DNA from: Deroplatys truncata
Taxonomy: Eukaryota > Arthropoda > Insecta > Mantodea > Mantidae
Assembly: GCA_030765065.1 (NCBI GenBank)
Contig: CM060975.1
Coordinates: forward strand, 169,232,993-169,296,992
Reading direction: 5' to 3'
Length of the DNA stretch: 64,000 nucleotides
In this document: piece by piece, positions 13,470-26,739 of the stretch
Numbering within the stretch: position 1 is the first letter of the stretch
How the letters are laid out: every line of letters begins with the position of its first letter
Notes under the pieces: generated by a model
What the model was told of the DNA's origin: nothing
Database searches by the model: none
The model's input: the letters and a program-made list of their open reading frames with translations, nothing else
Translations under genes and position numbers: made by a program

Positions 13470-13735
13470 GTTTTGGACTTATAGGTTTCATGGTGTATGA
13501 CGGTGCTGGACAGATGGTGAAGATTCCTGCCTCAAGAAAAGAGTATTCTCCCTGAACACTAGAGGGTTGACTGGTTGCAAGAGTCGTTGATCTCTCTCTG
13601 GGCAGCACCAGTAGTGAGTCGGGTCTTTGAGCCGGAAAACGTTAGTGATTTCCGCGCGTTTCTGTGGCCCGTCTGTCTGTGGTCTATAGCCTTTTGTGGT
13701 TACTTCACTTCATCCCTTTCTCCGAGAGTGATAAT
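13470..13735 (+). repeat. SINE family B long 3' body, headless copy
   Basis: It matches block by block the segment at about 45,800-46,040: GTATGACGGTGCTGGACAG versus GTATGACGATGCGGGACAG, then the CTCCCTGAACACTAGAGGG and GGTTACTTCACTTCATCC blocks. No tRNA head precedes it, so it is a 5'-truncated copy. Confidence 0.7.
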
Positions 13736-14917
13736 CGCAATAGATTTCTGTAGGTTCCAGTGCATCAGGTGCCCCTCCCCACTTTGCATATCCTATTCTC
13801 TATAACATAATCAGAGGCATCGATTTTTTTTATTTGGTTAAAATATCGGATGTCTAAGTAACTGGAAAAACAACTGGATGTGCGCCCTTATATCGTCGGC
13901 ATTACATAGGAGCCTATGTATAAACCTATCTAATAGGTTCTTGATAATGAGAACAGCATAACAGTATGGTGGTATAAAATTTTCACGCTTAAGGTTCTTA
14001 AATCACCTGCTATTTGGTGGTTTCTAATTTCCGACTAATTCTAAATGTCTAGTGTGTACGAACCCGTCTTCTCCTATAATCCTTGGCCCTATCTTATTCT
14101 ATTATACAACCCATTTCTTCATTTCATATAACATTATGTTGTAAGTCTAAACATGTAACAGCATTATATTTAATTTACCTATGTAGTAGTAGTGGTATTT
14201 ATTAAGTACTTAGTATTACATTAATTGCATAACACAGTCGCATGGGTCATAAGACCGTACATGCTCTATAGAAAAATACCTGGTCTGTATACGTGACTTG
14301 CAGAATCGACCAGAAACAACTATGTTTATAATCATCACATTATATACATACATACAAAATTGAAAAACACTCTGAATCACACACACAAGTGCTCAAGCAC
14401 CACAGACTTAGATTTTTTAGTACCTAATACCAACTTATTTTATGGTTTAGGTGGTATTCGACCTTAAAATTGATGCTTAATAGTTTTTAATATTAAATTT
14501 ATAAAATTAAACAAGAGGGTGCCAAAATGTAAATGTTTTCAAGATAATATACAACATCTTTTTCCACCTTTTGAAATAATGTAAGCAACAATTATTAAAG
14601 AGGGAATGTAGAAAGGCGACACTTGAAGAGGACATAGCCACTCATTTTCTTTCTAACCTAAACCATCCCGTTTCCAAACGGATGAATTTTTGTGCGTCCA
14701 ATACTCCATTTCAGAAAAAAGTTGCAAATCCTTACAGGAAGCAGAGATATTACTTTTGCGGAGATTTGTACTTAGCAGTGATTGGTCTACATATATACTC
14801 AAGACCCGAAAATTCCTTATTACAATTTTCCAAATTTCTTCTGGATCAAATTAAAACAAATAAAAAAGTCCCTGTTAGAAAAAATTCTACACTGTGTTTG
14901 TGTGCGCTGTATGTGCC

Positions 14918-14923
<6 letters not shown>

Positions 14924-14963
<40 letters not shown>
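14924..14963. repeat. (GT)n microsatellite
   Basis: About 20 GT units followed by a GA-rich purine tract to about 15,015. It creates the apparent 119-aa frame at 14,682-15,041, which I do not regard as a gene. Confidence 0.95.
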
Positions 14964-14964
<1 letters not shown>

Positions 14965-15049
14965 CAGAGAAAGAAAGAGGGGGAGAGAGAGAGAGAAATA
15001 AAGAAAGAAAAGAAGGCGCTTTTAAGTTGCATAGTATTTAAAGAAGTAA

Positions 15050-17200
15050 CAGGGAAGCATCAGCGTTCTTTTGAAAATCGCCAGTAAGGATCGAAATGAC
15101 CTATAAGTAGGATAAAACCAAACTTCGTATTTAAGGACTCATCTTCTCACAAAAAGGTCTTTATCACGGAAAATGACTTTAACTTTTGTAATTAATATGC
15201 AAAATTTTTTTTATCTAAAAAGATGCGTTCAGATCTTTCATAAATAGTTGCAGAAGTGCTCTTCCTTCCGGATGAGCTTTGTTTAAATAAAATCATAAAA
15301 GACGGACAAAGTCTAATTATAGAACTACTGCGGAATATAGAGATTAAATCCCAAAACGTTTTTTCGTAGCATTAATAGTTTCCGTTTCATCATTTGTTGT
15401 ATGATTAAATTTTACCAGAGTAAAATTGCTTGTCTATGCAACATGTTTGAAAATACGCGACACGTCATTTCTTCACTAAGCTTGTTACTGGGGCTAGAAA
15501 ATGTATGCTCTATAAAATACTAAATACTTTTAAAGGATGCTATTCTTACCTAAAAATCTGAAAAATTCCCTTAAAACCGAAAATTTTTATTTTAATATCA
15601 GTTTGTTTAAGCTAACTTAAAAACTACAAAATATAAAGTAATACAATCAAGCATGCTTTATTGAGCAGCCGAGAATCCAAAACGCAGCAGTATATTTTAC
15701 ACGGGAAAATTTAAAACAAATTACTAATGAACATCATATATGATTATGAGAATTTTTTATGTTGTAAAATAAAATGTTTATGCGAGAAAGCATTTATAAG
15801 AAATGTGATAAGTTCACTAATATTTTCTTTATACAACAGCTGGGTTTTCTCACAAACTTTTAATTAAGTGAAAGGATAACTCGTTCCACATAAAGCAATT
15901 TATTTGTATTATTAAATTTACAGGCGTGTCTCAGAATCATTGAGTTATATTTGTTGAAGTATTTGGAGAAGCTATGGATGGACAACAAGGCCATTAATTA
16001 TACTAAAGATGAAAACTGGTGACTGATATCATTAGGGGTGCAGACAGTTTTGCTTCCAGTTAAAGCAAAGTAGTTGCGCACAAAGCATGAGTTTAAAACA
16101 GCAAAATCCAATTTTCCAAAGCGCCCGAATACCTTATGGAAAACAACTGAATTTTATGTACCTGAAGCACACTGTACAAAAACTGATATGATACACAGTT
16201 TTTATGCACAAATTGAAAGTAAACACGTAAAATTTAAGACAAGAGGTGCAGCAGGTTTATGTAACCCTTATTAATATTATTCCTATTGTTTAAGCAGCAT
16301 ATTGCATTACAGTGAAGTACAGTCACTTTCAAGCATGCCTTGTATGCCTTCGTGTTCCACAGGCATATATTAATAGTAATATTATATACGTTTAATACTC
16401 TATTTGGTTTTGTGCAATCGGGAAAGCACTTTTCTTAATAGAAGACTGTCGGTGATTGCTTTGATATGTGTCAGCAAGAAAGGAGAAGAAAACTTTGGTG
16501 GCGTGCACGCCGTCAATACGACCACCTCAACCCACACCAGTAATACGTCGTTGTGAGGAAGAATTATTGCCACATGAGTTGTGGTCTGGTGGCACGGAAA
16601 GTTCTGAACACTGTCTTCCTTTCTGTATGTCCTTCTTTGGGTCATTTATCAGTTGTGGTGCACAATTTAGAATGAGATTCTTGGCACAAAGCTAATCTGC
16701 TGATGACTTTTGCTTTTCAATTTTACAATATTTCCCCAAGCCATTTACTTCTAGATCTCTATTATACGAAGATGGATTTTATTCCCGAGGTTATATGGAT
16801 CCAATTGAATAGTATATTACTCTTCCAGTTTAGATCGTCGATTTTATTTGCGCATTTATTTCCTTAATACATTCGTCTAATGTTCCTATTCGATTAAAAG
16901 TCATTGTCTCTATAGAAACGGCTTAAGATCCATCTCTAGAAATCCTGTACCTTACACCATAAGCATACGTTATATAAATGCATGCAATGACGCACTTTAG
17001 TGTTTAAAATATGTATTCCAGGGGCATGTTCCTGAATATTCCGTGTGTATTCACGAAATGTGATGCCAGCCAATTTAATATATGAATTTCTACCAATCAC
17101 AACCATGTATGATTGCAAAATTGACTATATGAGATCATCTAATCCTCAACTTTCAGGAAATTACTTACTTAGTCGGCTTGCCCTCATAGTATTCAGTGTT
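15050..17200. other. no gene seen
   Basis: AT-rich sequence with short, composition-driven frames only. Nothing resembles a domain, tRNA or known element. Confidence 0.5.
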
Positions 17201-17224
17201 TACACCCCTAGGATTTCCGACCAT

Positions 17225-17525
17225 GGCTATAGTTAGAGACATATAGAGAAGCAGACGAACATTGAATCAGAAAATGAAGAACCCGGAATGGGGGGTTGGC
17301 GCGTAGCCAGGTATGAGAGGGAGGGAAGATGATATGAAATGAAAGCGAAATGAATGAAAGGAAAGGTGATGATGGAGCAATTGGTTGAATGAATGGCGGG
17401 GAAAACCGGAGAACCCGGAAAAACCCTTCCCAGACGCCGCTTAGTCCACCATAAATCCCATATACGAGTCCCTGGTATCGAAATTTGGCCTTGGCGGCGA
17501 CTTTCAGGAAATGGTGAAACAAAAT
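17225..17525 (-). repeat. SINE-like repeat, minus strand
   Basis: Much more G+C-rich than its flanks. The minus strand shows a B-box-like TTTCGATACC near 17,480. A body with CCGGGTTCTCCGGTTTTCCC and a CATT-rich stretch follows. Layout and tail resemble the element at 1,800-2,215. Confidence 0.4.
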
Positions 17526-18840
17526 TCTCCATTATTCGTGCTTGTAAGGAAACTAAATGATAATAGTGAAGTTATTACTTTCTAGGAATACCATAATCTG
17601 AATAATCTAAAAAATTCCATTTATTCTTTTATCTCTTTGGCAACTTCACTTGTACTTCGCCGCACTCCTGCGTGGGAAACTCTTGAAAACAGCAAACCAC
17701 TTGTGTTCTTACACCAGGTAATACAAGCTTGCTGGTTTTCTTTAGTAGTGGCATATACAAATTAAAAAAGACAACTATGATTCATAATTAATAATTCCTA
17801 CAAAGCGAGATATTTCGAATATTAGCTATCTGTGACCCGCATTAGGGAGGTTCCAGACTCAAAACCATGCCTCGGCTCTCTCAACTTTTATTGCGATATT
17901 ACCCAGTCACTAGGTAAGTACTGGATTTAATATTTCAATAACACTACCCAAGGTTTTATCCATAGATAAAATAAATAGGAATAAAATCGATGGTAAAGAA
18001 AGTCACGAAAGCAAATAGTACAGGAAAGCGACTGTACTACTAAAGCTGTCATTCCGGTGCATCACTGACTACGTTACACTTAAATAACATCCAGCATTCA
18101 GTTTCAAGTTCCCCAATATTTTATATTATTATTAAATCAATAGCAACTGAAGGAAGGTGACTGTGTAACTAAGGCCCTCTTTCTTAGGTATATCAATGAA
18201 CCTATACTGACTATCTGGATATCACCACGAAATCAAAAGTGGCATTAAATAAGACGAAAGTAATTTTACATCCACATTAAGTTTGTTTATTTGTGCCACA
18301 TATAAGAAAATTTAAATCCTAGAATAAGCTTCCCTGAAATACGCTTTTAAAAACGGAATAAATATCTAATATAACTGTGTTGAAGTGTGTGATATGACAT
18401 TAATGAATATTTTGCATGTACTGCTGTAAAACGAGTGTTTAATGAAGCTAAAGCTCTCCCCCATCATAAGCATAAATTGGTAGGTAGAAAAGCATTGATA
18501 TATTACTGAAAGCATACTTTTTAGCTTTAAACTGGATGAAACAAATGAGATGGTGTTTCATTGTTCTCCACAGAGACCATAGCAGGTCTCAGAGCAATAG
18601 AAAGACGCACATTCATCCCTTTCGGAGTATATTATTAAGTAAGATTATGAGATATATTTGAGGGAATGAAGGGTCTACTTAAATGATCAAAAGTCTTCGA
18701 TAACAGGTAGTAATCTTAGGGCTAAAATAGAGGATTATACGGTATAGTATTGGCCATTTTTTGTGTTATTATATAAATTAATTATACTTTTAATAGACCT
18801 TTGCCCGGTCTTAGGCAAGTTTTTAAAATAATTAAAACCC

Positions 18841-18841
<1 letters not shown>

Positions 18842-18902
<61 letters not shown>
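18842..18902. repeat. (TAA)n microsatellite
   Basis: About 20 TAA units. It produces the poly-leucine and poly-tyrosine frames on the minus strand. Confidence 0.95.
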
Positions 18903-18903
<1 letters not shown>

Positions 18904-19040
18904 TATAAGCACCCAGCACTGAAGTACTTGCAATAAGCAGGTCGCCGCTAAGTTGGTCATCTCGAGGGAGATGCCTTGGTAGGTATGTCTGGAAAAACAA
19001 CTTGAGTCAATTGGGGAATTCAATGCCCCACCGGCATGTT

Positions 19041-19112
19041 GTCACAGTAGCTCAATGGTTAGAGCAACCACACGGAGAGCGGGAGAACCGTGTTCAAATC
19101 CCGGCTGTGGCG
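19041..19112 (+). repeat. tRNA-like sequence (SINE head or tRNA pseudogene)
   Basis: GTCACAG at 19,041 pairs with CTGTGGC at 19,105-19,111 over seven positions including one T-G pair. GCTC...GAGC makes a D arm, TAGCTCAATGG is a good A box and GTTCAAATCC a good B box. Against a working tRNA, the anticodon stem pairs poorly and the base before the would-be anticodon is C instead of T. I favour a SINE head or decayed tRNA. Confidence 0.6.
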
Positions 19113-19384
19113 TTGAATTTTTCAGTTGACTCTATATTAAAAAATAAATAGTATTGACCAACTGAAGGGTATAGCTATGTGGATAAACAAAAAAAAAAAA
19201 AAATACGAAAAGGATTTCAATACCATACTAACTGTATGAAAAATCAGGTGAATATACTAATACAAGCTGGGGAACTGCCACACACTGAGAGCCAACGGCT
19301 CATGCCCTCACACTGTGAGTTGTGTGCTAGGACGAGTAGGGGACGAATGCACGTAGAATATCGTTCAGTCACGCATAATCCACA

Positions 19385-19870
19385 ACGAGTGCAGAACGTT
19401 CTACTCCGACTTTTAATCCTGAATGGGAAGAAAAGTATTTAGCTATTCCTGAAGGTGGAAAATCACGTTGTTTGATTTGTGGTGTAATTATACATCCTTC
19501 GCATTGTAAATGCACATGCGGAAAAATAAGGTGCAGACACACTGATTGGATTGGCTTGCGAAAAAGTGCTGAATAATCTAAAATTAAACTAACAATCCCG
19601 AAGTGAGTGTGATACTGTGACAATTAACTGGCAAAACATAGTTCCTACCAGGTTTAAATTACATTCAAAATTGCTGAAGCTTCTAAACACCTTTCAGAAG
19701 GAGAATTTATAAAGGATTGTTTAATAACTACGGCTCAAGAAATTTGCCCTGATTTAGTTAATTTCTTTAAAGCTGTCGTTTATCAACGCTCACCAAACGA
19801 ATGTCAGAAATGGCTTCCAATTTGGAGGAACAACTTAAAACAATATTTCATTTTGTGTTTGTAATAAATT
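19385..19870 (+). pseudogene. hAT transposase relic (SCAND3/ZBED-like)
   Basis: A frame from about 19,400 reads FNPEWEEKYLAI followed by CLICGV, the usual opening of the hAT-derived SCAND3/ZBED group with its BED-type finger. After stops and frame changes, SEGEFIKDCLITTAQEICPD is legible at about 19,695-19,755, another hallmark of that group. The rest of the transposase is absent and the piece ends around 19,870 near a poly-A run. It is an inactive fragment of about 0.5 kb, identified by family resemblance alone. Confidence 0.75.
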
Positions 19871-19879
19871 GAGTGTAAC

Positions 19880-21680
19880 AAAAAAAAACAATTGTACATC
19901 ACTGATGAACTCATATGTCTATATTGCACGCACTTATGCGGAGTAAAGCAGTTGACTACAACGGTCGTTCAAGCATATGCCTGAGTCCAACGCCTCCACA
20001 CTATTGAAAAATAGAAACACGCAATCCTGTCCACCAAAACCGGGAATCAAAAAAGCGTAAAATTCCTTTAATGTATTATAGGTTAAAGTTAACGGAAATT
20101 TTGAGTATCTCCTACTCCCATTATATTTCCAATTTATTTTCCAATTTTCCCCTTTACCTTTTCCATTTATTTGGAAGCTTCTTCTGCAAATTTGACAATT
20201 CCAGCAGAAGTTGATAATCGCAAATGCAGTCCACTACGTTCATGCATCATGGAGAGGGTGCATTGCGCTTCTCGGCAATACTTTAGTAAGAGGCGAAGGT
20301 GGGAATGAAGAAACGTGACATATTGTACCACAATGTCCACGATCAAAGCAAATATATTGCAACTGTCTTACAGGCCTCATATTTTAGATTAACTTATATG
20401 TAGACAAAAGATAATCAAATGAGTGTCTCATTTGCACGAACTAAAATTATTCATAAATAACAGAATTAATGTTTCTGCAAGCACTGCAGAGTGTATTTAA
20501 AACCCATAATATTAAGTCAATGGCGGTTTAGAAGTAAAACTATTGAATTACAATTTTTTAAACTTATTTTAACTATCTAAAAGAGAGTAGCCCTCTAGGT
20601 CACAATGTGTATATTTGACAGCTCATATATAAGCATGTGACGAAAGTGCTGGCCATGTTACCTGACAGTGGTGCAAAAAATGGAAAAACTACCACACAAA
20701 ACGTGTTTAAATTACCAGAAGGGATACACGTTGGTCAAATATCTCGAAGAAATTCCAGAGGAGCTGGCGTAGAAAGGAGAGTTACAAGAGGGGCGGTGGT
20801 GTCTCCTGACAGAGAGATGTAAAGTGGTATTTTGTTTTAAGATAAGTGGCGGGGATATTCGGTGTCTAGTACGTAAAAGCACAATATAGTGAGCAAAAAA
20901 CAAGGCAAAGACAAATGAAATTCACCATGCTTTCAATGGCAACCCTATTACTCTCACATGAGGAAAGAACCACTCGGTGTTATCAGTGATGATTTTATGT
21001 GATACTAGAAAACGTTGAGTGTATTTAAATGCATAGCTAGATACCCAGGACTTCCATATTATTAATTTTTGCAGTCCAATGATACATATAATTACTTCCG
21101 TGACAGCCATTCTCCGCCTTCCCACGAATGCTTATTTTATATAAGTGTAAATATTTGCTTTTGTCATTTTCTAAATACTTTTAAATTCGTGGAGAAGTAC
21201 AATTCATAGAAAAATTATCTTTGAACGTCTAAATCAATCTGGAAATGAGAAAGATTTCTGTTATATTATTCATTATATATAAATGCTTATTTCAGCAACA
21301 AAGTTGAAAATTAAATGTTTTGGTACGTTTTGTTTATGAATGAACATTTTTTGTAATGCAATATTTTGGGGCCACACTGGTTCATTCCGAATGTTAACTC
21401 GACAGTTCTAAAAAAACCTGTATTCTGACAAAATATGGATATCTGAGATTACTACACAATATAAGTAATATATGTTAGAAATAAATATTCTACTTCATTC
21501 AAGGTTTCCTTTATTTTGTTTCTGGCCATATACAACAAATAATTTATTTACGTTTGTGTGTGCTGGACTCTCAAACATGGTTTGAATGCCACAAAAATGT
21601 GCCTCCTCTGGTGTCGCTGAATCTGCATCCGTATTAATTTAGATGAGAAATAATCAAATCGAGTGTTTAGGTATTAAAAA
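19880..21680. other. no gene seen
   Basis: AT-rich sequence. The short frames at about 20,640-21,125 on both strands show no recognisable domain. Confidence 0.5.
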
Positions 21681-21689
21681 ATCTGATGT

Positions 21690-22164
21690 GTTACGTTCAT
21701 TACTTTCTCTACTCACTATCGTTTATTTATATAGATTGTTTACAAATTATTCTTGCAAGAGTTTATTCCTCTTATCTACTTCAAGTTCAGATTTACGTTT
21801 GCATAAATAACTTCATCATTCATTTCATTATAGGTACAAAGGAAGCAGTGATAGTAAAATGTTTAAGACCTGGTCTTTATATACTGTTTCTATTACTCTT
21901 TTCATGATATCCCGAGAAACAACAGAATAGCTAAAGCACTTCACCATAGAAAATACCTTGGACGTGGCTGATGCAACAAAAAGTTATTTGTAATAAATTG
22001 TGCGCTTTAAACAGATCTGCATTTTATGCAAAGTATGTTTTTATGTTGTCCTATGATTTACCTTAATCTCTTGCACAGAATCTTGCAAATTTGCCTCCAG
22101 ATGAAGCGGACTTCATAGAAAATTCAATATAAATATTTTATTTATCACATAAATATCTTAAATA
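21690..22164 (-). repeat. dispersed repeat family R, interrupted copy (left part)
   Basis: It starts TTCATTACTTTCTCTACTCAC, the inverse of the family end, and runs through the family blocks in minus orientation until the mariner element at 22,165. The continuation appears after the mariner. Confidence 0.6.
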
Positions 22165-23431
22165 CGAGGGCGGATTGATAAGTCCACGATTTTGACGAGA
22201 GACAACGTTCAAATCACAGGTTTCTTGTTTGCACCAAAGTCTTACATCTATTATGGCTATATGCGCAGAAATTCGTCGCATTTGTTTCTTAGCACATTGT
22301 TGAGAGCGTCTAAAATAAGCAGATGTGTGCTGCTTCGTAGAAAATGGAGAAAAGTGAACTTCGTGTTCTGATGAAGCACTACTTTTTGCGTAGTAAGACG
22401 GTGAAGGAAACGGAAGAAAAGCTGAACAAGTATTATGGAGACTCTGCTTCATCACATGGCATGGTTCACAAGTGGTTCACAGTATTTCGATGTGGCCGTT
22501 CGAGCACAAGAAGTGTCGTGCGCACAGGACGCCGGTTGAGGTCACAAAAGAAGAAATGGTGAATAAAGTTCACCATATTGTGTTGGAAGACCGCCGAGTG
22601 AAAATCCGTGAGATAGCCAAGACCCTAAACATCTCGAGTAAACGGTGTATAACATTCTGCACGAATGGAGAATGCTGTCAGCAAGATGGGTGCCGCGACT
22701 ACTCACAGTTGAGAACCAGCGGAATCGTGTGACCATTTCATAGGGATGTTTGGACATGTTCCAGCGCAACCCAAATGAGTTTTTGCGGCGATAAATCACG
22801 GTTCATAAAACTTAGATCTATTACTATCAATCTGAAACCAACTATCAATCAAATCAGTGGATTTCCTTCGACGAACCTGCTCCATAGAAAGGGAAAACCA
22901 TTCCGTCGGCAGGAAAAATAATGGAATCTGTCTTTTGGGATTCACAACCTGGAAACGGGTAAAACGATCACAGTTTAATATTATGCCGCAATGCTGGATA
23001 AGTTTCACAAGGAACTGTTAAAGGAACGACTCTATTTGGTGAAGAAAAAGGTTGTCTTTCACCAGGATAATGCACCCGCACACAAGTCAACCATTGGCAT
23101 TGCAAAATTTGTGAAATTGGACTACGAACTGCTACCTCAGCCAACATATTCTCCAGATTTGGCTCCGATCGTCTTCTTCCTATTCGCAAATTATTCGCTC
23201 GCTGGGAAGAAATTCACGTTCAGTGAATACATCATGGCAGATATGGCATCGTGGCACCTCATATTTTGCAGACTTCAAAAAATCATAATTTTTTGCAAAG
23301 GTTAAAGAAATAGGAGTAACTTTGGACAACATGTATTGAAGTGAAAGGAGGCTATGTTGAGAAATAAAATAATTTTTTTTGAAAAAAATTTATTTCATTT
23401 AAAACGTCACCAATTTATCCATCCGCACTCG
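22165..23431 (+). mobile_element. mariner transposon, complete but dead
   Basis: The terminal inverted repeats read CGAGGGCGGATTGATAA at the left and, as complement of the right end, CGAGTGCGGATGGATAA. Both are flanked by TA (22,163-22,164 and 23,432-23,433), the mariner target site. The 1,267-bp length is normal for the family. The element is complete in extent but its coding sequence is broken, and it lies inside a family R repeat. Confidence 0.92.
22344..23305 (+). pseudogene. mariner transposase, multiply broken
   Basis: The N-terminal helix-turn-helix region (22,344-22,560, start MEKSELRVLMKHYF), a second frame (22,542-22,730) and the C-terminal catalytic part (22,991-23,305) lie in different frames. 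The second and third catalytic aspartates are present in HQDNAPAHKS and YSPDLAP, with the 34-residue-type spacing of mariners. The first catalytic aspartate, expected in a DETWIHHY-like motif near 22,800-22,830, is lost: the legible remnant there is HKT-stop-IYYY. With frameshifts, a stop and a missing catalytic residue this copy cannot encode an active transposase. Confidence 0.9.
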
Positions 23432-23433
23432 TA

Positions 23434-23910
23434 TATAGTACAAACGTGTCACACCCATTTTGGATAAGAGCAAAAATAATTAAAAGCTTTCTGTGGTAAG
23501 GCTGGCTTGAAGTGGAAATCTTTCCCAAAAAATCCTCCGTATTGCATTCTTGGAAGATCCTGAACTTAATTACTATATTTGTTATTCAACTGACTTTTCA
23601 AATTTTAATTATGCCTAAACCTGTTCTAAAATCACTGGAGGATTTTTTTTTACAAAATAAACAAATAATTTGAAATTTTCCATGTAGCAGGAGATTCTTG
23701 AAAATCTCCGTGTTGCTGTGCTGAGTTGAACTAAGTTTGGTATGTATCGGACATTTTGCTTATGGGTTATATTGTTTATAGACACATATACAGAACATAC
23801 AGAGCACCTATTCCTAGAAATGTCTTTTTGGATCCAGGAAGATTCAAAACATATACTTCTGGCAAAATCTTGATATCCATTTTTGGGTGGAAAATGGTAG
23901 AGAAAATAAA
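23434..23910 (-). repeat. dispersed repeat family R, interrupted copy (right part)
   Basis: After the mariner, family R sequence resumes in minus orientation: a diverged stretch at about 23,510-23,610, then 23,640-23,905 through ATTTTTGGGTGGAAAATGG to the end motif GGTAGAGAAAATAAAAATG. About 200 bases just after the mariner fit less well and may be a further small insertion or a second, diverged copy. Confidence 0.55.
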
Positions 23911-24789
23911 AATGAAAACTTCATTTTCACTATACCTTTGTTGTTCTTAAGCTTCCGAAGAAATTTAGATGCCGCTCATGAGATGAAATTAGCAACTAGT
24001 GAATGGTACTGATAGCTGTAGTTTTTCCTGCAAAGTACCATTGTGAGAATTTTTAGTACTGCTGCTACATGGAGATGCTATAAGACCTAGGAATTGCTTT
24101 TTTGCGTGCCCCTATACTCTCTGTAATATTCCTCGAAATTGTAAATAGGAATTCTATGGAAACCGCTACAAGAAAGAAAGGATTGAAACTGCCCCTTGTC
24201 GGCTGACAACTTCTCTGGCAGTGCTGTATTGCGGCTGGAGGTAGTCGCCGGGACGATGAGAGTTTAGGGAAACCAACAGGTCGTTTCTATGGGGTCTGAG
24301 CAGCAAGCAAGGAAATAATAATCATAATGTGGCAAGGGGCGTTTTAATCCATGAAACATTTAGCGAGGCGGGACTGGCGTTTAATGAATTTATTGAAACG
24401 TGCCGGGGGCTTTCTGTTTCTTTCCTTCCATCCGCAAGGCGATTACGGAGTGGGGCGAAGGCACGTAGGACGACGGTGAAGTGGAGCTGTCTCTAAATGG
24501 GACCAAGGGGACCCAGACGCCGGGTAAGCTCATAATGTGGCTTTACGTTCGAAAGAGGAAACCCTGACATTTATAGCCCAAAGAAATGCTTTCTCCTGCT
24601 TCTTTCTCTCGCAGTTAATTCCTCAGCTCTTCCTTCGAAACGCCCACACGTACACAGCTGTTTCTACTTGTTTCTTGTTAACACAGAACAAAAAAGGGTG
24701 TATCTTTTTTAGTGGCATTTCGGAAACTAATGACGATCTAACTCCCGGGCATTCCGTTTAAGAACGAGCAGCAGTTTTTGAGGTGATGA

Positions 24790-24985
24790 GACCAAGTAAG
24801 CCCGTTTTTCTTTATCTATGATAGAAGAAGGTTTTTATTTCACCCAAAAGTGATATAGAGATTTCATCATTTTGAGGCCTCTTGAACCCAAAATAGCAAG
24901 TTTAAAGAATTTGTCTCACTCACTCTCTCACTTTCTCCCTCTCTGTGTCAGAATAGCATATACATCAATGAAACGATACACATAC
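24790..24985 (+). repeat. dispersed repeat family R, left-end fragment
   Basis: It contains TTTCACCCAAAAGTGATATAG and TTTTGAGGCCTCTTGAACCC. These match the start of the family before the similarity fades in a CTC-rich tract. Confidence 0.5.
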
Positions 24986-26735
24986 AATTTTTAGTACAAT
25001 AATTATAATTAACTTATTACAGATTCTTAATTTTTAAGATAAAACACTTTATAAATATTAGTTTTTAGCAGAGTAAAATAAAAATTAATATAAAAGCAGC
25101 AGTAAAGGAGATTATTAATCCTACAGATGATACAATATTTACGTATAAGATGGAAATCAATATAAAAAGGTAAATATGTAGGAATACCAAAGAAATATTT
25201 AAGCACATCTCTTCCAATTATAACATACGGCGATTTTCAAAAGGTTATTTCCACCTCAATCTACCAATTATATGGAAATATCTGTAATGGTTCTCTTCAA
25301 TTTTCTGTATATAGCCGTGAAAATGCATACAAATCTAATTTACGATATTTCATATAACTGGGAAACTATAGACAAAGTTTATAGTAAAATTGCAAAACAC
25401 ATTTTAAGACGGCATGACCTTAAAGTAGAACTTCTAACACAGTGCACTCTAGCTAATTGGTTTCAAGTTCAATCATATGACAATTACCCTTTATATTTGC
25501 ACTTGGTTTGATTAGCTTTTACATTTCATTATGTCCTTTTGCATGATTAATTTCTCATGGTGCTCACCTTATCTGTTGACAATAAAAATCGTCATACTTC
25601 AACTTATCGCAATTCGTTTTAGAGTTAACCTAAAGCTTATGTTGGCAGCCTTCAGCTGATCTAAAACCTTATTCGTTTATATATCTAACCTACATAAAGA
25701 ATAAATGGTGGAAATTATGAATTGAGAAGAAACTGAAATGGAAGAGTCAGATGAAATTACGAAAGCAGCAGAAAGAATAACTCTAGAAGTACTTACCCAA
25801 AACATTCAGAAAGGAATATGATACAGAATTTAATCGCTTCATTTCTTGGTGTCAGGCAGAACATGTTGAAACTAATTTCACTGAAAATGATTGCTAACGA
25901 ATCAAAAAATATCAAAACATCTGACATGTCTTTTTTTAACGTCATTTCTCTTGTTTCAAGTACCACGTTCTAAATGTGATCTCTGTTAGTTTCAGGAATC
26001 AACGGAATATTATTGATATTTTACAATTTGGAACGCTGTCTAAAAATAGTATATGCCACAAGTGTTTATAGCAGTTTTATTTTGCTCGTAGAATTGCAAA
26101 ACAAAACCCACTTTTACCTCTTGTATCATAGTCTACTATTCTCTAGCCCTTGAATTGCAGTAAAATTTCTGGTGTTGATTTGAACTTTCCAGTATATTAA
26201 GCTGTAGAGTTCTTTAGTTTTTGATCAGTCCAAGCAAAAGGTGTGTATCAGGAACATGCAGCGAGCGTCGTGTATAATTTCATGTAGCTACAATAAAAGT
26301 CGTTTTGTGTTTATTGTAATAAGGACGCATAAGATAATGCTAAACATTATTGGTATTATACATTTAAACAAGTTGCACCCATTAACCAGCAAGTAAACAA
26401 TGCTGTTATTTTATCTCATATTCTAGAATTATATCTCAGAGGTATAGTGTTTTGGAATGATTGCTACTTATGTAGGATATCTGTGGAGTGACAGTAGATA
26501 GACAAATGTGTGTGACTGTTACACATCGGATTTGTTCAGTTTATTGTCAATTGCTTTTTAGTTTCAGCCAAATAGATTACTGGAGGAGGGGGGAGCGGCT
26601 TCGAAGCACAAGCTTTCAGTTTTATCCTAAGAAGGTGCCTTAATTTACACATTTTTGTAACATAATATATTTCCTTTTCAAAGTATCCCTTTGAAGCTAT
26701 GTTTTTTAAAATTCTTCTTTTTCTGTTTCTTCTTC
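24986..26735. other. no gene seen
   Basis: AT-rich. The frame at 25,272-25,511 has no recognisable features. Nothing else can be supported. Confidence 0.5.
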
Positions 26736-26739
26736 ATTC

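Noticed and set aside
14682..15041. 119-residue frame with valine-cysteine run
   Set aside because: Created by the GT microsatellite at 14,924-14,963.
19041..19112. Functional tRNA gene
   Set aside because: Good A and B boxes and acceptor stem, but the anticodon stem is poor and the base before the anticodon is C.
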